The position numbers and the translations under genes are program-made. A DNA stretch of 26,361 nucleotides from positions 1 through 26,361 of the IMG/VR virus record IMGVR_UViG_3300042305_001253. The stretch is one strand, 5' to 3'. Under the pieces are notes generated by a model. The model ran no database searches, had not been told where the DNA came from, and saw nothing but the letters and a program-made list of their open reading frames with translations. The stretch is from a virus. Positions within the stretch are counted from its first letter, which is position 1, and the number at the start of each line of letters is the position of its first letter. This document shows, one piece after another, positions 1 through 6,765 of the stretch.

Positions 1-1
1 T

Positions 2-115
2 ATGATGCAACAATGGAATGAATACTTATATGATTTAAGATTTTGGTTGTGGGGGCTTGGATATAAAGAAACATTGCTTGACTATCAACATGAAGTACAC
101 TTATTTTATGAGTGA
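2..115 (+). CDS. C-terminal fragment of an unidentified upstream gene
   Basis: An open frame runs in from the left edge and stops with TGA at 113-115. It encodes about 37 residues rich in Trp, Tyr and Leu, with the core WLWGLGYKETLL. ATG codons at 2 and 5 are in frame, but the true start probably lies outside the window. It overlaps the 5' end of the next gene, the same tight packing as the three genes downstream, so it is probably the last part of another member of that glycosyltransferase operon. No family can be assigned from this stub. Confidence 0.42.
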   Translation: MMQQWNEYLYDLRFWLWGLGYKETLLDYQHEVHLFYE

Positions 116-962
116 TATTAACGCATACCTTTATTCAGTTAAACAAGAAGACTGTGCTGCTGATAAATGGGATTACGGTTTATTAAAACAATTTTTTAAT
201 AAAAACAAGATTAAACCAGACAGGGTAACAACTTTACCCAATGTAGATAGAGCCTTTGTGGTAGTTCCTGGACCACAAAACGTAGATTTTGAAGATCAAA
301 TATCTGAAGAGTTAAGTAAAATAGGCAGGGTAGTTTTATTTATTACTGGAGATGAAAGTGCTACATTTAAAATTGATAAAATAAAACATGATAATATTGA
401 GATTTGGATTCAATACCCGCACAGAAAACACTCACAATATAATAAGTTAGCGTTAGGTGTTCCACAACATCTATCAAATAATTTACCAGAGTATCAAGAT
501 AAATCTTATAATGTATTTTTTTCAGGACAAATAACTCATCAAAGAAGGCAAGAACTTGCAACTGTTATGCCTAATATACCAAACTCTTTTTATAATCCAA
601 CCAATGGGTTTGCAGAAGGACTAAAGCCAAAACAATACTACGACAAAATGTTTTTATCAAAGATTGTTCCTTGCCCTAGCGGAGCAATGGTTGTTGATTC
701 ATTTAGATTCTATGAAGCAATTGAGATGCTTTGCTTACCCATAGGAGATAAGTTAGATTCAAGAATGCAAAACACAGACTTTTTTAATTTTTTATTTCAA
801 GGTGAGCACTCAATAAATACTGTTGAAAATTGGCAAAACCTACCTAATTTATTGCCTGAATTATTAAATAACTATACATCTGAAATGCACCAAGTAGTTT
901 GCTGGTGGATTAAATATAAAAGAGATTTGTTTAATGAGTTAATGAGGCAAGTAAATGCATAA
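90..962 (+). CDS. Exostosin-like (GT47-type) glycosyltransferase domain protein
   Basis: This is a protein of about 290 residues with no membrane segment, probably a cytoplasmic transferase that adds a sugar to a glycan. The C-terminal half carries the exostosin-like signature: KIVPCPSG at residues 191-198, followed by a D-S-F-R-x-x-E-A block near 203-210 and a Leu-Pro-Ile turn. This resembles the part of GT47 enzymes that binds the nucleotide sugar. The N-terminal half (residues 1-140) is not recognisable. The start is uncertain: ATG at 90 is chosen because it keeps the first beta strand, but ATG at 108 (ATG overlapping the upstream TGA region) and TTG at 57 are also possible and none has a good Shine-Dalgarno site. 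The gene overlaps the next by eight bases, so the two are translationally coupled. Confidence 0.62.
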   Translation: MKYTYFMSDINAYLYSVKQEDCAADKWDYGLLKQFFNKNKIKPDRVTTLPNVDRAFVVVPGPQNVDFEDQISEELSKIGRVVLFITGDESATFKIDKIKHDNIEIWIQYPHRKHSQYNKLALGVPQHLSNNLPEYQDKSYNVFFSGQITHQRRQELATVMPNIPNSFYNPTNGFAEGLKPKQYYDKMFLSKIVPCPSGAMVVDSFRFYEAIEMLCLPIGDKLDSRMQNTDFFNFLFQGEHSINTVENWQNLPNLLPELLNNYTSEMHQVVCWWIKYKRDLFNELMRQVNA

Positions 963-1716
963 AAGAGATATAACAATTGTAATGGCTACTTCTGTAATTA
1001 CAGATCATCCAAGCACAAAGATGATAGATCAAACCATTAGTGATATTCGTGTTCATTTTCCAGACAACGAAATTATTATGCAAATAGATGGTCTTAGAGA
1101 AGAACAACAAAATCGTAAAAAAGATTACGATGAATATAAAAATCGCATTTTGTGGAAGTGTTTACATGAAGATAAAAACATTTTACCTTTTATATTTAAA
1201 GAACATAGCCATCAAACCAACATGATGCGTCAAACAATTACTGAAGTTAAAACACCTCTATTACTTTATATTGAAGGCGATGCCCCTTTAACTCCAGATG
1301 TGCCAATAGACTGGGATAAATGTTTGGATATGTTTGAATACAACAAAGCAAATACTATTCGTTTTCATTATGAATCATTTATACCAAAAGATCATGAACA
1401 CCTTATGTTTGGAGTAGAGGATGGCTTTATGAAAACCATACAATGGAGTCAGCGACCACACTTAAGTAGAAAAAAATATTACAAAGACATTGTACTTCCA
1501 AGATGTAGGGATAAATTTTTTATAGAAGATACATTTCATGGAGCAATTCAAGACGATATATCTCCATATGAAGTATTTAATCAAGAAGGTTGGGACATGC
1601 ATAAACTCTGGATCTATCATCCTGAAGGCAATATCAAACGCTCTTATCACTTAGATGGTCGTCAAGGTACAAGAAAGTATACTTCCGATGATGAAACTTG
1701 GGGGTATAAAGAATGA
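955..1716 (+). CDS. Putative GT-A-fold glycosyltransferase
   Basis: The protein has 253 residues. It starts with a beta strand (ITIVMATSVITDHP) and an Asp-rich second strand (EIIMQIDG, residues 39-46) typical of nucleotide-sugar-binding GT-A enzymes. YIEGDAPL at 105-112 sits where the metal-binding DxD motif is expected, although only E-G-D is present. The start is supported by GAGGCAAG just upstream of ATG 955, which overlaps the stop of the preceding gene. The last four bases overlap the next gene (ATGA). The neighbours are a GT47-like and a GT4-like transferase, so a role in building one surface or virion glycan fits. The acceptor and donor sugars cannot be told. Confidence 0.6.
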   Translation: MHKRDITIVMATSVITDHPSTKMIDQTISDIRVHFPDNEIIMQIDGLREEQQNRKKDYDEYKNRILWKCLHEDKNILPFIFKEHSHQTNMMRQTITEVKTPLLLYIEGDAPLTPDVPIDWDKCLDMFEYNKANTIRFHYESFIPKDHEHLMFGVEDGFMKTIQWSQRPHLSRKKYYKDIVLPRCRDKFFIEDTFHGAIQDDISPYEVFNQEGWDMHKLWIYHPEGNIKRSYHLDGRQGTRKYTSDDETWGYKE

Positions 1717-2750
1717 GACTAGGAATCATAGCAAGATCAGACAACACTGGCCTTGGTAATCAGACTAGAGAGTTAGTTAATATGCTTAGTCCTGATAAGA
1801 TTCTTTTAATTGACTCTACCCCGTTTAATAACAACAAGCAGCATCCAGAATGGTATGACCGATATAGTTGCATTAAGACACAGGGTTTTCCAACTGTTCA
1901 GCAGATAAAAATGTTTTTAGGAGACGTAGACGTTGTATTAAGTTGTGAAACTTTTTACGATCAAAATTTTATAAGGTTTGCAAATAAACGGGGAGTAAAG
2001 ACTATTCTTCAATATAATTATGAATTGTTTGGTCATTTAGCAAACCCAGAACTACCGTTGCCAACTGTTCTACTATCCCCCAGTTTATGGCAAATTGAAA
2101 CAATTCAAAGCATGTTTGGAGATAGAACAAAGGTTGTTCATCTTCCACCCCCAACTACTCCTGAGTTATTCTCAACTTCAAAAAATAATAACATTTCTAA
2201 ATCACACAATAAACTATTACACATTGCTGGAAAGAAGGCAGCCAAAGATAGAAACGGTACCGAAACAGTAATAAACATGCTAAAGCACTCTAAAGCAGAT
2301 TATGAATTAGTTATCAGAAGTCAAAGTGAAATAGTAACTAATGTAACAGACTCAAGACTAAAGATTGAAATTGGTAATCCAGAAAACAGGGAAGATTTAT
2401 ATAATGGGTTTGATGCTATGGTATTACCAAGACGATATGCAGGACTATGTTTACCAATGAATGAGGCTTTGCTTTCTGGTCTTCCCGTTTTTATGACAAA
2501 TGTTTCACCCAATAATCAGATCTTGCCACAAGATTGGTTAGTTGAATCAGATCCGATAGGAACAATTAGAACAAAGGTTAGGATTAATTTGTTTGAGGCA
2601 AACAATGTTTTGTTAGCGCAAACAATTGACAAGTATATGTCTATCAATGATAAAACTAACTATAAACAACAGGCTTATGAATTAGGATTTAATAACTTTG
2701 CACCAGGAATATTAAAAGAAAAATATTCAGAACTTATTTCTCAAATTTAG
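1713..2750 (+). CDS. Glycosyltransferase, GT4/GT-B type
   Basis: This 345-residue protein looks like a two-Rossmann (GT-B) retaining transferase. The N-terminal domain begins with a short strand and a Gly-rich turn (residues 3-16, TGLGNQ). The C-terminal domain contains LHIAGKKAAKDRNG near 169-182 and the family signature around 242-261, where RYAGLCLPMNEALLSGLPVF corresponds to the usual E-x7-E nucleotide-sugar site, with E251 retained and Leu/Met at the first position. The gene starts by an ATGA overlap with its predecessor. Its last 17 bases overlap, tail to tail, the end of the minus-strand transferase gene, and no terminator is seen between the two convergent operons. Substrate unknown. 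Confidence 0.75.
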   Translation: MRLGIIARSDNTGLGNQTRELVNMLSPDKILLIDSTPFNNNKQHPEWYDRYSCIKTQGFPTVQQIKMFLGDVDVVLSCETFYDQNFIRFANKRGVKTILQYNYELFGHLANPELPLPTVLLSPSLWQIETIQSMFGDRTKVVHLPPPTTPELFSTSKNNNISKSHNKLLHIAGKKAAKDRNGTETVINMLKHSKADYELVIRSQSEIVTNVTDSRLKIEIGNPENREDLYNGFDAMVLPRRYAGLCLPMNEALLSGLPVFMTNVSPNNQILPQDWLVESDPIGTIRTKVRINLFEANNVLLAQTIDKYMSINDKTNYKQQAYELGFNNFAPGILKEKYSELISQI

Positions 2751-3444
2751 TTTTTTTATCAAACTTAACCTTAAGTATTTTATTAAATATACTATTAAAT
2801 GAACTATCTGCACTAGACAAATAAGTGTGATCATCTATGTTTAAATTATAAGACTTAAGAACTAATGGTCCAGAATTATAGACCTTAACGTCCTCCATCT
2901 GTGTGCCACCCACATTAAACTTATTTCCATATATGGATCTCCATAAAAATTGATCTAAAAGTTCTAATACTATCTTTAATTTTTCTTTTTCCATAATCAT
3001 GGGAACGTGGAGTTCATAGTCTAAAGGATTTTCAAATCCTAATGCTTTAAGTTTTTTATATGTGCCTGAGAGTTTTCTGGTGTACTGAGAGTTACCATTG
3101 AGTTTTTGGTATAGGTTTATCTTATCTAACAGAAAGCCACTATGAAAATTTTCTATCTTGTTTATTTTTTTAATAATATAAAAGTCATCATTCATTAAAA
3201 TAAATGATTCTGATATTTCTTTTGAAAAACAAATTGTTTGTAAATTTTTTACAGCATTTTTATACTTTGATTCTTTTTGTTCTACTTCTATATAATTTCC
3301 TATATACCAATCAGGTTTACCACCAACAAGCCATATGTTTGCATCTGGAAAACTTTCAGCGACAGATCTAATTGAATACTTTAGTTCTTCATTTACCCCG
3401 TCTTTACATATATATACAAAATCTTTTTTATTCCCAAATTGCAT
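2734..3444 (-). CDS. Stealth-like / capsular phosphotransferase-type glycosyltransferase
   Basis: The protein of about 236 residues matches the order of conserved blocks in Stealth-family hexose-1-phosphate transferases. DFVYI comes near the N terminus, then N-E-E-L-K-Y-S-I-R-S, then a strand ending NIWLVGGKPDWY, and finally ILMNDDFYI, the metal-binding Asp-Asp block. Stealth enzymes transfer sugar phosphates in capsule assembly, and phage relatives are usually annotated only as nucleotide-diphospho-sugar transferases. ATG at 3444 is chosen as start. An in-frame TTG at 3483 would add 13 residues, and neither start has a clear ribosome-binding site. It follows the epimerase gene after 51 bases and is strikingly AT-rich. 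Function by analogy only. Confidence 0.62.
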   Translation of the reverse strand: MQFGNKKDFVYICKDGVNEELKYSIRSVAESFPDANIWLVGGKPDWYIGNYIEVEQKESKYKNAVKNLQTICFSKEISESFILMNDDFYIIKKINKIENFHSGFLLDKINLYQKLNGNSQYTRKLSGTYKKLKALGFENPLDYELHVPMIMEKEKLKIVLELLDQFLWRSIYGNKFNVGGTQMEDVKVYNSGPLVLKSYNLNIDDHTYLSSADSSFNSIFNKILKVKFDKKTKFEK

Positions 3445-3495
3445 ATTTATAATTTCTACAAAATCTATTTGTATCTGTTTCAAAAAACTTTATCA

Positions 3496-4395
3496 TTAAA
3501 TACTTCTTTCTTTAAACCATTGATCTAAAGTTATACTTGGTTCCCAATCAAAGACTTCTTTTACTTTTTTAATATTTGCAAGTGTTTCTCTTGCTTCTCC
3601 AAGTCTTTCTGGAATATTAATAGTATTATCTGATATAAAAGATGCAATTTGATTCACAGAATAATTTGTTCCAGTTCCAACATTAAAAACATTGCCAAAG
3701 TATTTACGATCAATATCTTTTGTTGTTGCAAGTATGTTTATATCTACAACATCTTTAACATTTGTAAAGTCTCTTCTTTGTTCTCCATCGCCAACAATTG
3801 TTAATTTTTCACCATTTAATTTTTGAACATCAAACAGTCCAATCACTGGTGCATATATACCTTTTGTCGGATGCCTATTTCCATATACATTAAAATATCT
3901 AAATATTATTGTATCTAATCCAAAAATGTTTGTATACATTGAACATAATTTTTCTCCAGCAACTTTGGAAATTGAATATGGGTTTAAACAATCGTCTGGC
4001 TGTGTTTCTTCATTTGGTATTTTATTTCTTCCATATGCGGAAGATGTTGAAGAATATACGACTCTTTTAACATTTGCTTCTTTTGAACATTGAAGTACTG
4101 TTGTAGTCCCAACTACATTTGTTTTTACAGATCTTATTGGATTTTTTATTGTTCTCTGTATTCTTGCTTCTGCTGCAACATGAAATACATAGTCAACTCC
4201 ATTGTAAAGATTTCTTGTGCTTTCATAATCACATATGTCTAATTTATAGTTTTTTGCATTTTCATTCCAAAAAAAATGATCATGAGACTCAGAAGACTCA
4301 TTGTCAATAACAACAACTTCATGACCAAGTTTAACCAAAGAATCAACTATGTTTGATCCGATAAATCCAGCACCGCCAGTTACTAAGTATTTCAT
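3496..4395 (-). CDS. NAD-dependent nucleotide-sugar epimerase/dehydratase (extended SDR)
   Basis: This 299-residue enzyme has the full set of extended short-chain dehydrogenase marks. GGAGFIG at residues 7-13 binds NAD. DICDYES at 53-59 contacts adenine. The Ser/Thr-rich strand YSSTSSAYG at 114-122 is followed by the catalytic Y140-x3-K144. FRYFNVYG and GDGEQRRDF in the second half are typical of UDP-sugar 4-epimerases. It probably converts a UDP- or dTDP-sugar and so supplies the neighbouring transferases. It is slightly shorter than typical GalE proteins but appears intact. Its ATG overlaps the stop of the upstream GT2 gene (ATGA), with GAGG eight bases before. The exact sugar cannot be read from the sequence. 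Confidence 0.88.
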   Translation of the reverse strand: MKYLVTGGAGFIGSNIVDSLVKLGHEVVVIDNESSESHDHFFWNENAKNYKLDICDYESTRNLYNGVDYVFHVAAEARIQRTIKNPIRSVKTNVVGTTTVLQCSKEANVKRVVYSSTSSAYGRNKIPNEETQPDDCLNPYSISKVAGEKLCSMYTNIFGLDTIIFRYFNVYGNRHPTKGIYAPVIGLFDVQKLNGEKLTIVGDGEQRRDFTNVKDVVDINILATTKDIDRKYFGNVFNVGTGTNYSVNQIASFISDNTINIPERLGEARETLANIKKVKEVFDWEPSITLDQWFKERSI

Positions 4396-5123
4396 TTTAT
4401 TGCCTCATCAATAGAAAAAAATGGTTTATAAAAATCTTTGTTTTCTTTCATTTGACTAATTTTATTCATATAATTATCAAAGTGTGGTTTTCTAATATCC
4501 ATTCCCATCCTTACTATCATATTTTTATCTGTTATTTGAGAATAATACAGTAATTCTTTTAAAGTTAAAATTTTATATTTTTTATTTATTTCAATATATT
4601 TTAAAATTCTATTCCAAAGTTCTGTGTCAGAACTACACATATAGTTATCATAATATCCAAATATTTCAAATGATTTTTTAGAAAAAAAGGCATGAGCATG
4701 ATTTGGCATTGTCTTCCCAACTTTTGCAAACCATTCTGGTGGAGTTCCACCAATCCTTAAATCAAAATCTTGAACGGCTAAAACATTTTCATCATCAAAA
4801 AGTTTAATTATTTTTTCAAATCTTGTTGAGTCTGAAAAATCATCTGCATCATGCGTTGTATAAACATCAAAATGTTCCTCTTCTAATAATTTTATTCCAA
4901 TATTTTTACTATAAAAACAACCACCATTTTTTTGATTATTTATTAATTCAATGTTATTGTTTTTTAAATATGGTTCAATTTTTTTTAAAGAGTTATCAGT
5001 AGAGAAGTCATTAACAATACATAATTTAAAATTTTTAAATGTTTGGTTAATTACACTATTAATTGCTCTTTCAATATACTTTTCATCATTATGCACTGGC
5101 ATAACAACTAATAATTTTTTCAT
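4392..5123 (-). CDS. Glycosyltransferase family 2
   Basis: The 243-residue protein starts with the GT2 hallmark LLVVMPVHNDEKYIERAINS and continues with LCIVNDFSTDNS (residues 34-45) and H91-D92-A93-D94-D95, the DxD metal site that holds the donor nucleotide sugar. It lacks membrane segments. Translation starts at ATG 5123 behind a strong AAGGAG seven bases upstream. An intrinsic terminator sits directly before this gene, so it either depends on read-through or has its own promoter, which is not evident. It ends in Glu-Ala-Ile-Lys, and this coding sequence forms the ribosome-binding site of the epimerase gene. It probably works with the epimerase and Stealth-like transferase on one glycan. Confidence 0.88.
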   Translation of the reverse strand: MKKLLVVMPVHNDEKYIERAINSVINQTFKNFKLCIVNDFSTDNSLKKIEPYLKNNNIELINNQKNGGCFYSKNIGIKLLEEEHFDVYTTHDADDFSDSTRFEKIIKLFDDENVLAVQDFDLRIGGTPPEWFAKVGKTMPNHAHAFFSKKSFEIFGYYDNYMCSSDTELWNRILKYIEINKKYKILTLKELLYYSQITDKNMIVRMGMDIRKPHFDNYMNKISQMKENKDFYKPFFSIDEAIK

Positions 5124-5140
5124 AATAACTCCTTAATTAA

Positions 5141-5173
5141 AAAATGGGCCTAGAATAAAACCAGACCCATTTT
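5141..5173 (-). terminator. Intrinsic terminator downstream of the membrane-protein gene at 5185
   Basis: Read on the minus strand, AAAATGGG and CCCATTTT form an 8-bp stem, extended after one mismatch by two more pairs. The descending arm runs straight into a T-tract. This is the standard Rho-independent form. It lies 12 bases after the stop of the upstream gene and just before the ribosome-binding site of the GT2 gene, so it would separate the 5185-6744 gene string from the glycan block. Confidence 0.75.
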
Positions 5174-5184
5174 CTATAATTAAA

Positions 5185-5463
5185 CTACTTTTTCTTAGCA
5201 GCCTTCTTCTTTGGTGCACTTTTAACAGGCACAATCTTGCCAAGAGCATCTGAAATAATACCAGTGTCTGGTAATACGCCAAATGATTTGTCATTAGGAT
5301 TGAGCGCTCTCAATGCAACAGGCGCTAAAGCAGCAACTAGTGCAGCCCATAGATCCTTTGGATCAGTTACGCCAGCCATGTAAAGTGCAATTACTGCACC
5401 AAGAACAGATCGTCCGTATGATGCCAGCATTGCCTTTGACTTATCGTTTAATAAGTTATTCAT
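5185..5463 (-). CDS. Small membrane protein with Lys-rich tail, holin-like
   Basis: The protein has 92 residues with two hydrophobic helices (about 14-31 and 37-54) joined by a short polar turn (TDPKD), a globular-looking linker and a tail of alternating Lys, Ala and Pro ending KKKAAKKK. Two helices followed by a basic tail is the layout of many small holins and other phage membrane proteins. It is far from the endolysin gene, and two better-placed holin candidates exist near 23229-24030, so the holin role is only a suggestion. The start is firm: AGGAGG stands six bases before ATG and overlaps the stop of the XapX-like gene. The gene is less AT-rich than the glycan genes next to it. Confidence 0.72.
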   Translation of the reverse strand: MNNLLNDKSKAMLASYGRSVLGAVIALYMAGVTDPKDLWAALVAALAPVALRALNPNDKSFGVLPDTGIISDALGKIVPVKSAPKKKAAKKK

Positions 5464-5471
5464 TATTCCTC

Positions 5472-5630
5472 CTAGGATATAATTTGTGTTAGTGTTTTAT
5501 AGCCAATCCATAAACCAATAATTCCTGCGACTCCCGCAAAAACTGGTGGTGCTGGTACTGGCAATTTGAATGCTGCGAACACGACACCGCATCCAAAACC
5601 TGTGATAATTGATAACAGAACGTCTCTCAT
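5472..5630 (-). CDS. XapX-type small membrane protein
   Basis: This is a 52-residue protein. The first hydrophobic helix (residues 4-21, with GFGCG) is followed by LPVPAPP (23-29), AGVAGIIG and a second helix ending GYK. That order, a Gly-rich helix, a Leu-Pro-x-Pro-x-Pro-Pro hinge and an A-G-x-x-G-x-x-G helix, is the signature of XapX-domain proteins, small inner-membrane proteins of unknown function named from a xanthosine operon. The start codon follows the upstream stop by one base (TAACATG), and its own stop lies in the ribosome-binding site of the next gene, so all three are co-translated. A XapX protein in a phage-like string is unusual. Confidence 0.78.
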   Translation of the reverse strand: MRDVLLSIITGFGCGVVFAAFKLPVPAPPVFAGVAGIIGLWIGYKTLTQIIS

Positions 5631-5631
5631 G

Positions 5632-5994
5632 TTACCTTTTTTCTTGACCCATCTCTGGTAAAAGCGCTAAAAGTTTATCAGAATAGTTATCTAAACCTTT
5701 TACTTTTAGTTCATCTGAAACCTCTTTAATGGTTTGCTGAGACCTTTCAATATACTCAAAGGCCCAATCTCTTGAGTCAGATAGAAACTTTATAAAGTTT
5801 TCTTTATGTATTGTGTCGTCAGACATACTAATGCCGTTGTTAATTTGAGAGTTTAATTCTTCAAGTGCCCTGGTTTTTATAAAAAGTTCAGCCAACAATA
5901 GGTTAGACTTTTTTAGTTTATCAAAGGTAGCCCAATAGGATAGTCCAAAAGAAAAAGACAGGGTAGCAAAAAATATCAAAAGCATCATTTCCAT
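5632..5994 (-). CDS. Membrane-anchored protein of unknown function
   Basis: The 120-residue protein has one N-terminal hydrophobic helix (about residues 2-24, no signal-peptidase site) and then a charged, largely helical region that could form a coiled coil (residues 26-112). This layout suggests a bitopic protein with its helical domain on one side of the membrane. No family is recognised. The start has no good ribosome-binding site. ATG at 5994 is used, and a Met at the fourth codon is a near alternative. It follows the stop of the glycosylase-like gene by five bases. Confidence 0.62.
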   Translation of the reverse strand: MEMMLLIFFATLSFSFGLSYWATFDKLKKSNLLLAELFIKTRALEELNSQINNGISMSDDTIHKENFIKFLSDSRDWAFEYIERSQQTIKEVSDELKVKGLDNYSDKLLALLPEMGQEKR

Positions 5995-5999
5995 AATAT

Positions 6000-6488
6000 C
6001 TATTGTACTCCATCCCTAATAGCGTGAGTTGTCCAATAGTATAAGCACTTATCGCAACATGGTTTGTTGTCTTCACTCTGAGTATCTTTATAAAACTCTG
6101 CATAATAAATATAATCTTTACGATAAAGGTTGGCTCTATGGGTAATATTGACACGATTTACATGAGATGCCTTACTCCAGACTGGCTTATCAGTACCCCA
6201 CAGATGCCCAGAAACGGCCTTCAGAGCCTCTATGTTGGCCTCATTCTTGTCTGTCTTAATACCTCTAAGGCTAGCCTCTTTAATCATGGCTCTTGTATAC
6301 GTGAGTAATGATTTTTCAGCGTTCTTCCACATCAGTACTGCTGGGTGATTACGCCATGCACCTGAAGTGGATTGACCAGATAAAACCTTGAGTATCTGAT
6401 AAGACTCTAGTATTTGTTTATTTAAACGCTTATTATCAAGAGTCTCAGCGCATTGATCAAAATCTTTATATGGTAAAAAGGTTTGCAT
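6000..6488 (-). CDS. Pyrimidine-dimer DNA glycosylase-like protein (Pyr_excise type)
   Basis: The 162-residue protein begins MQTFLPYKDFDQCAETLDNK, followed by RLNKQILE, SYQIL and WRNHPAVLMW. This pattern (LPY near the start, LDNKRLxKQ, W-R-N-H-P-A-V-x-M-W) is shared with proteins annotated as pyrimidine dimer DNA glycosylase/endonuclease V-like, related to T4 DenV. If active, it would cut the base at UV-damaged sites, useful for a virus in sunlit water. Identity to true DenV is probably low, and many phage members are uncharacterised. The C-terminal part has CCDKC at 144-148, which could bind metal. The start ATG follows the stop of a small gene by two bases. Confidence 0.72.
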   Translation of the reverse strand: MQTFLPYKDFDQCAETLDNKRLNKQILESYQILKVLSGQSTSGAWRNHPAVLMWKNAEKSLLTYTRAMIKEASLRGIKTDKNEANIEALKAVSGHLWGTDKPVWSKASHVNRVNITHRANLYRKDYIYYAEFYKDTQSEDNKPCCDKCLYYWTTHAIRDGVQ

Positions 6489-6490
6489 TA

Positions 6491-6616
6491 TTAATCTTTT
6501 TCAATGTCAAATAAATCTAAGTCTGATAACTGACTAAGCCTTGAAGCAAAAAACAAATTAATTGCAACAAAAGTAGATATTGCTAACAGTATTAATATAA
6601 TTATTTTCTTTTTCAT
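6491..6616 (-). CDS. 41-residue membrane protein
   Basis: The frame encodes MKKK, a single hydrophobic helix (residues 5-24) and an acidic tail (SDLDLFDIEKD). The positively charged start and acidic end suggest an inner-membrane protein with its tail outside or free in the cytoplasm. The start codon overlaps the stop of the upstream Cys-rich frame (ATGA), and its end meets the next gene after two bases, which supports it as a true gene. No family is recognised. Confidence 0.6.
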   Translation of the reverse strand: MKKKIIILILLAISTFVAINLFFASRLSQLSDLDLFDIEKD

Positions 6617-6732
6617 ATTGCTATCGTTGCTCCACATCTTGTACAGGCATTATAATTTTTTCCAGTAAAGGGGCATGCTCCAGCAAAAATTAATGCGTGT
6701 TGTTTAATTTTACAAATAATAATATTAAACAA
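6613..6732 (-). CDS. Tiny Cys-rich (possible zinc-binding) protein
   Basis: A short frame of about 39 residues ends with ACPFTGKNYNACTRCGATIAI. Cys residues at 7, 20, 30 and 33 (counting from a TTG start at 6732) could form a small zinc knuckle with a C-x2-C end. It has no in-frame ATG. TTG 6732 is possible but is 18 bases after a GGGGG block. The in-frame ATT at 6744 is ideally placed behind that block, which would be a rare start codon. The ATGA overlap with the following small gene is the main support. Confidence 0.42.
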   Translation of the reverse strand: MFNIIICKIKQHALIFAGACPFTGKNYNACTRCGATIAI

Positions 6733-6765
6733 TTGTTTAATAATTTATTTCCCCCAAACTTAGTA

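Noticed and set aside
2734-2750. Bidirectional terminator between the convergent operons
   Set aside because: The junction is a plain 17-base overlap of two coding ends without a GC-rich stem.
5921-6154. Overlapping minus-strand frame with hydrophobic stretches
   Set aside because: It lies in another frame of the pyrimidine-dimer-glycosylase-like gene, whose motifs are clear; its hydrophobic pattern is a by-product.
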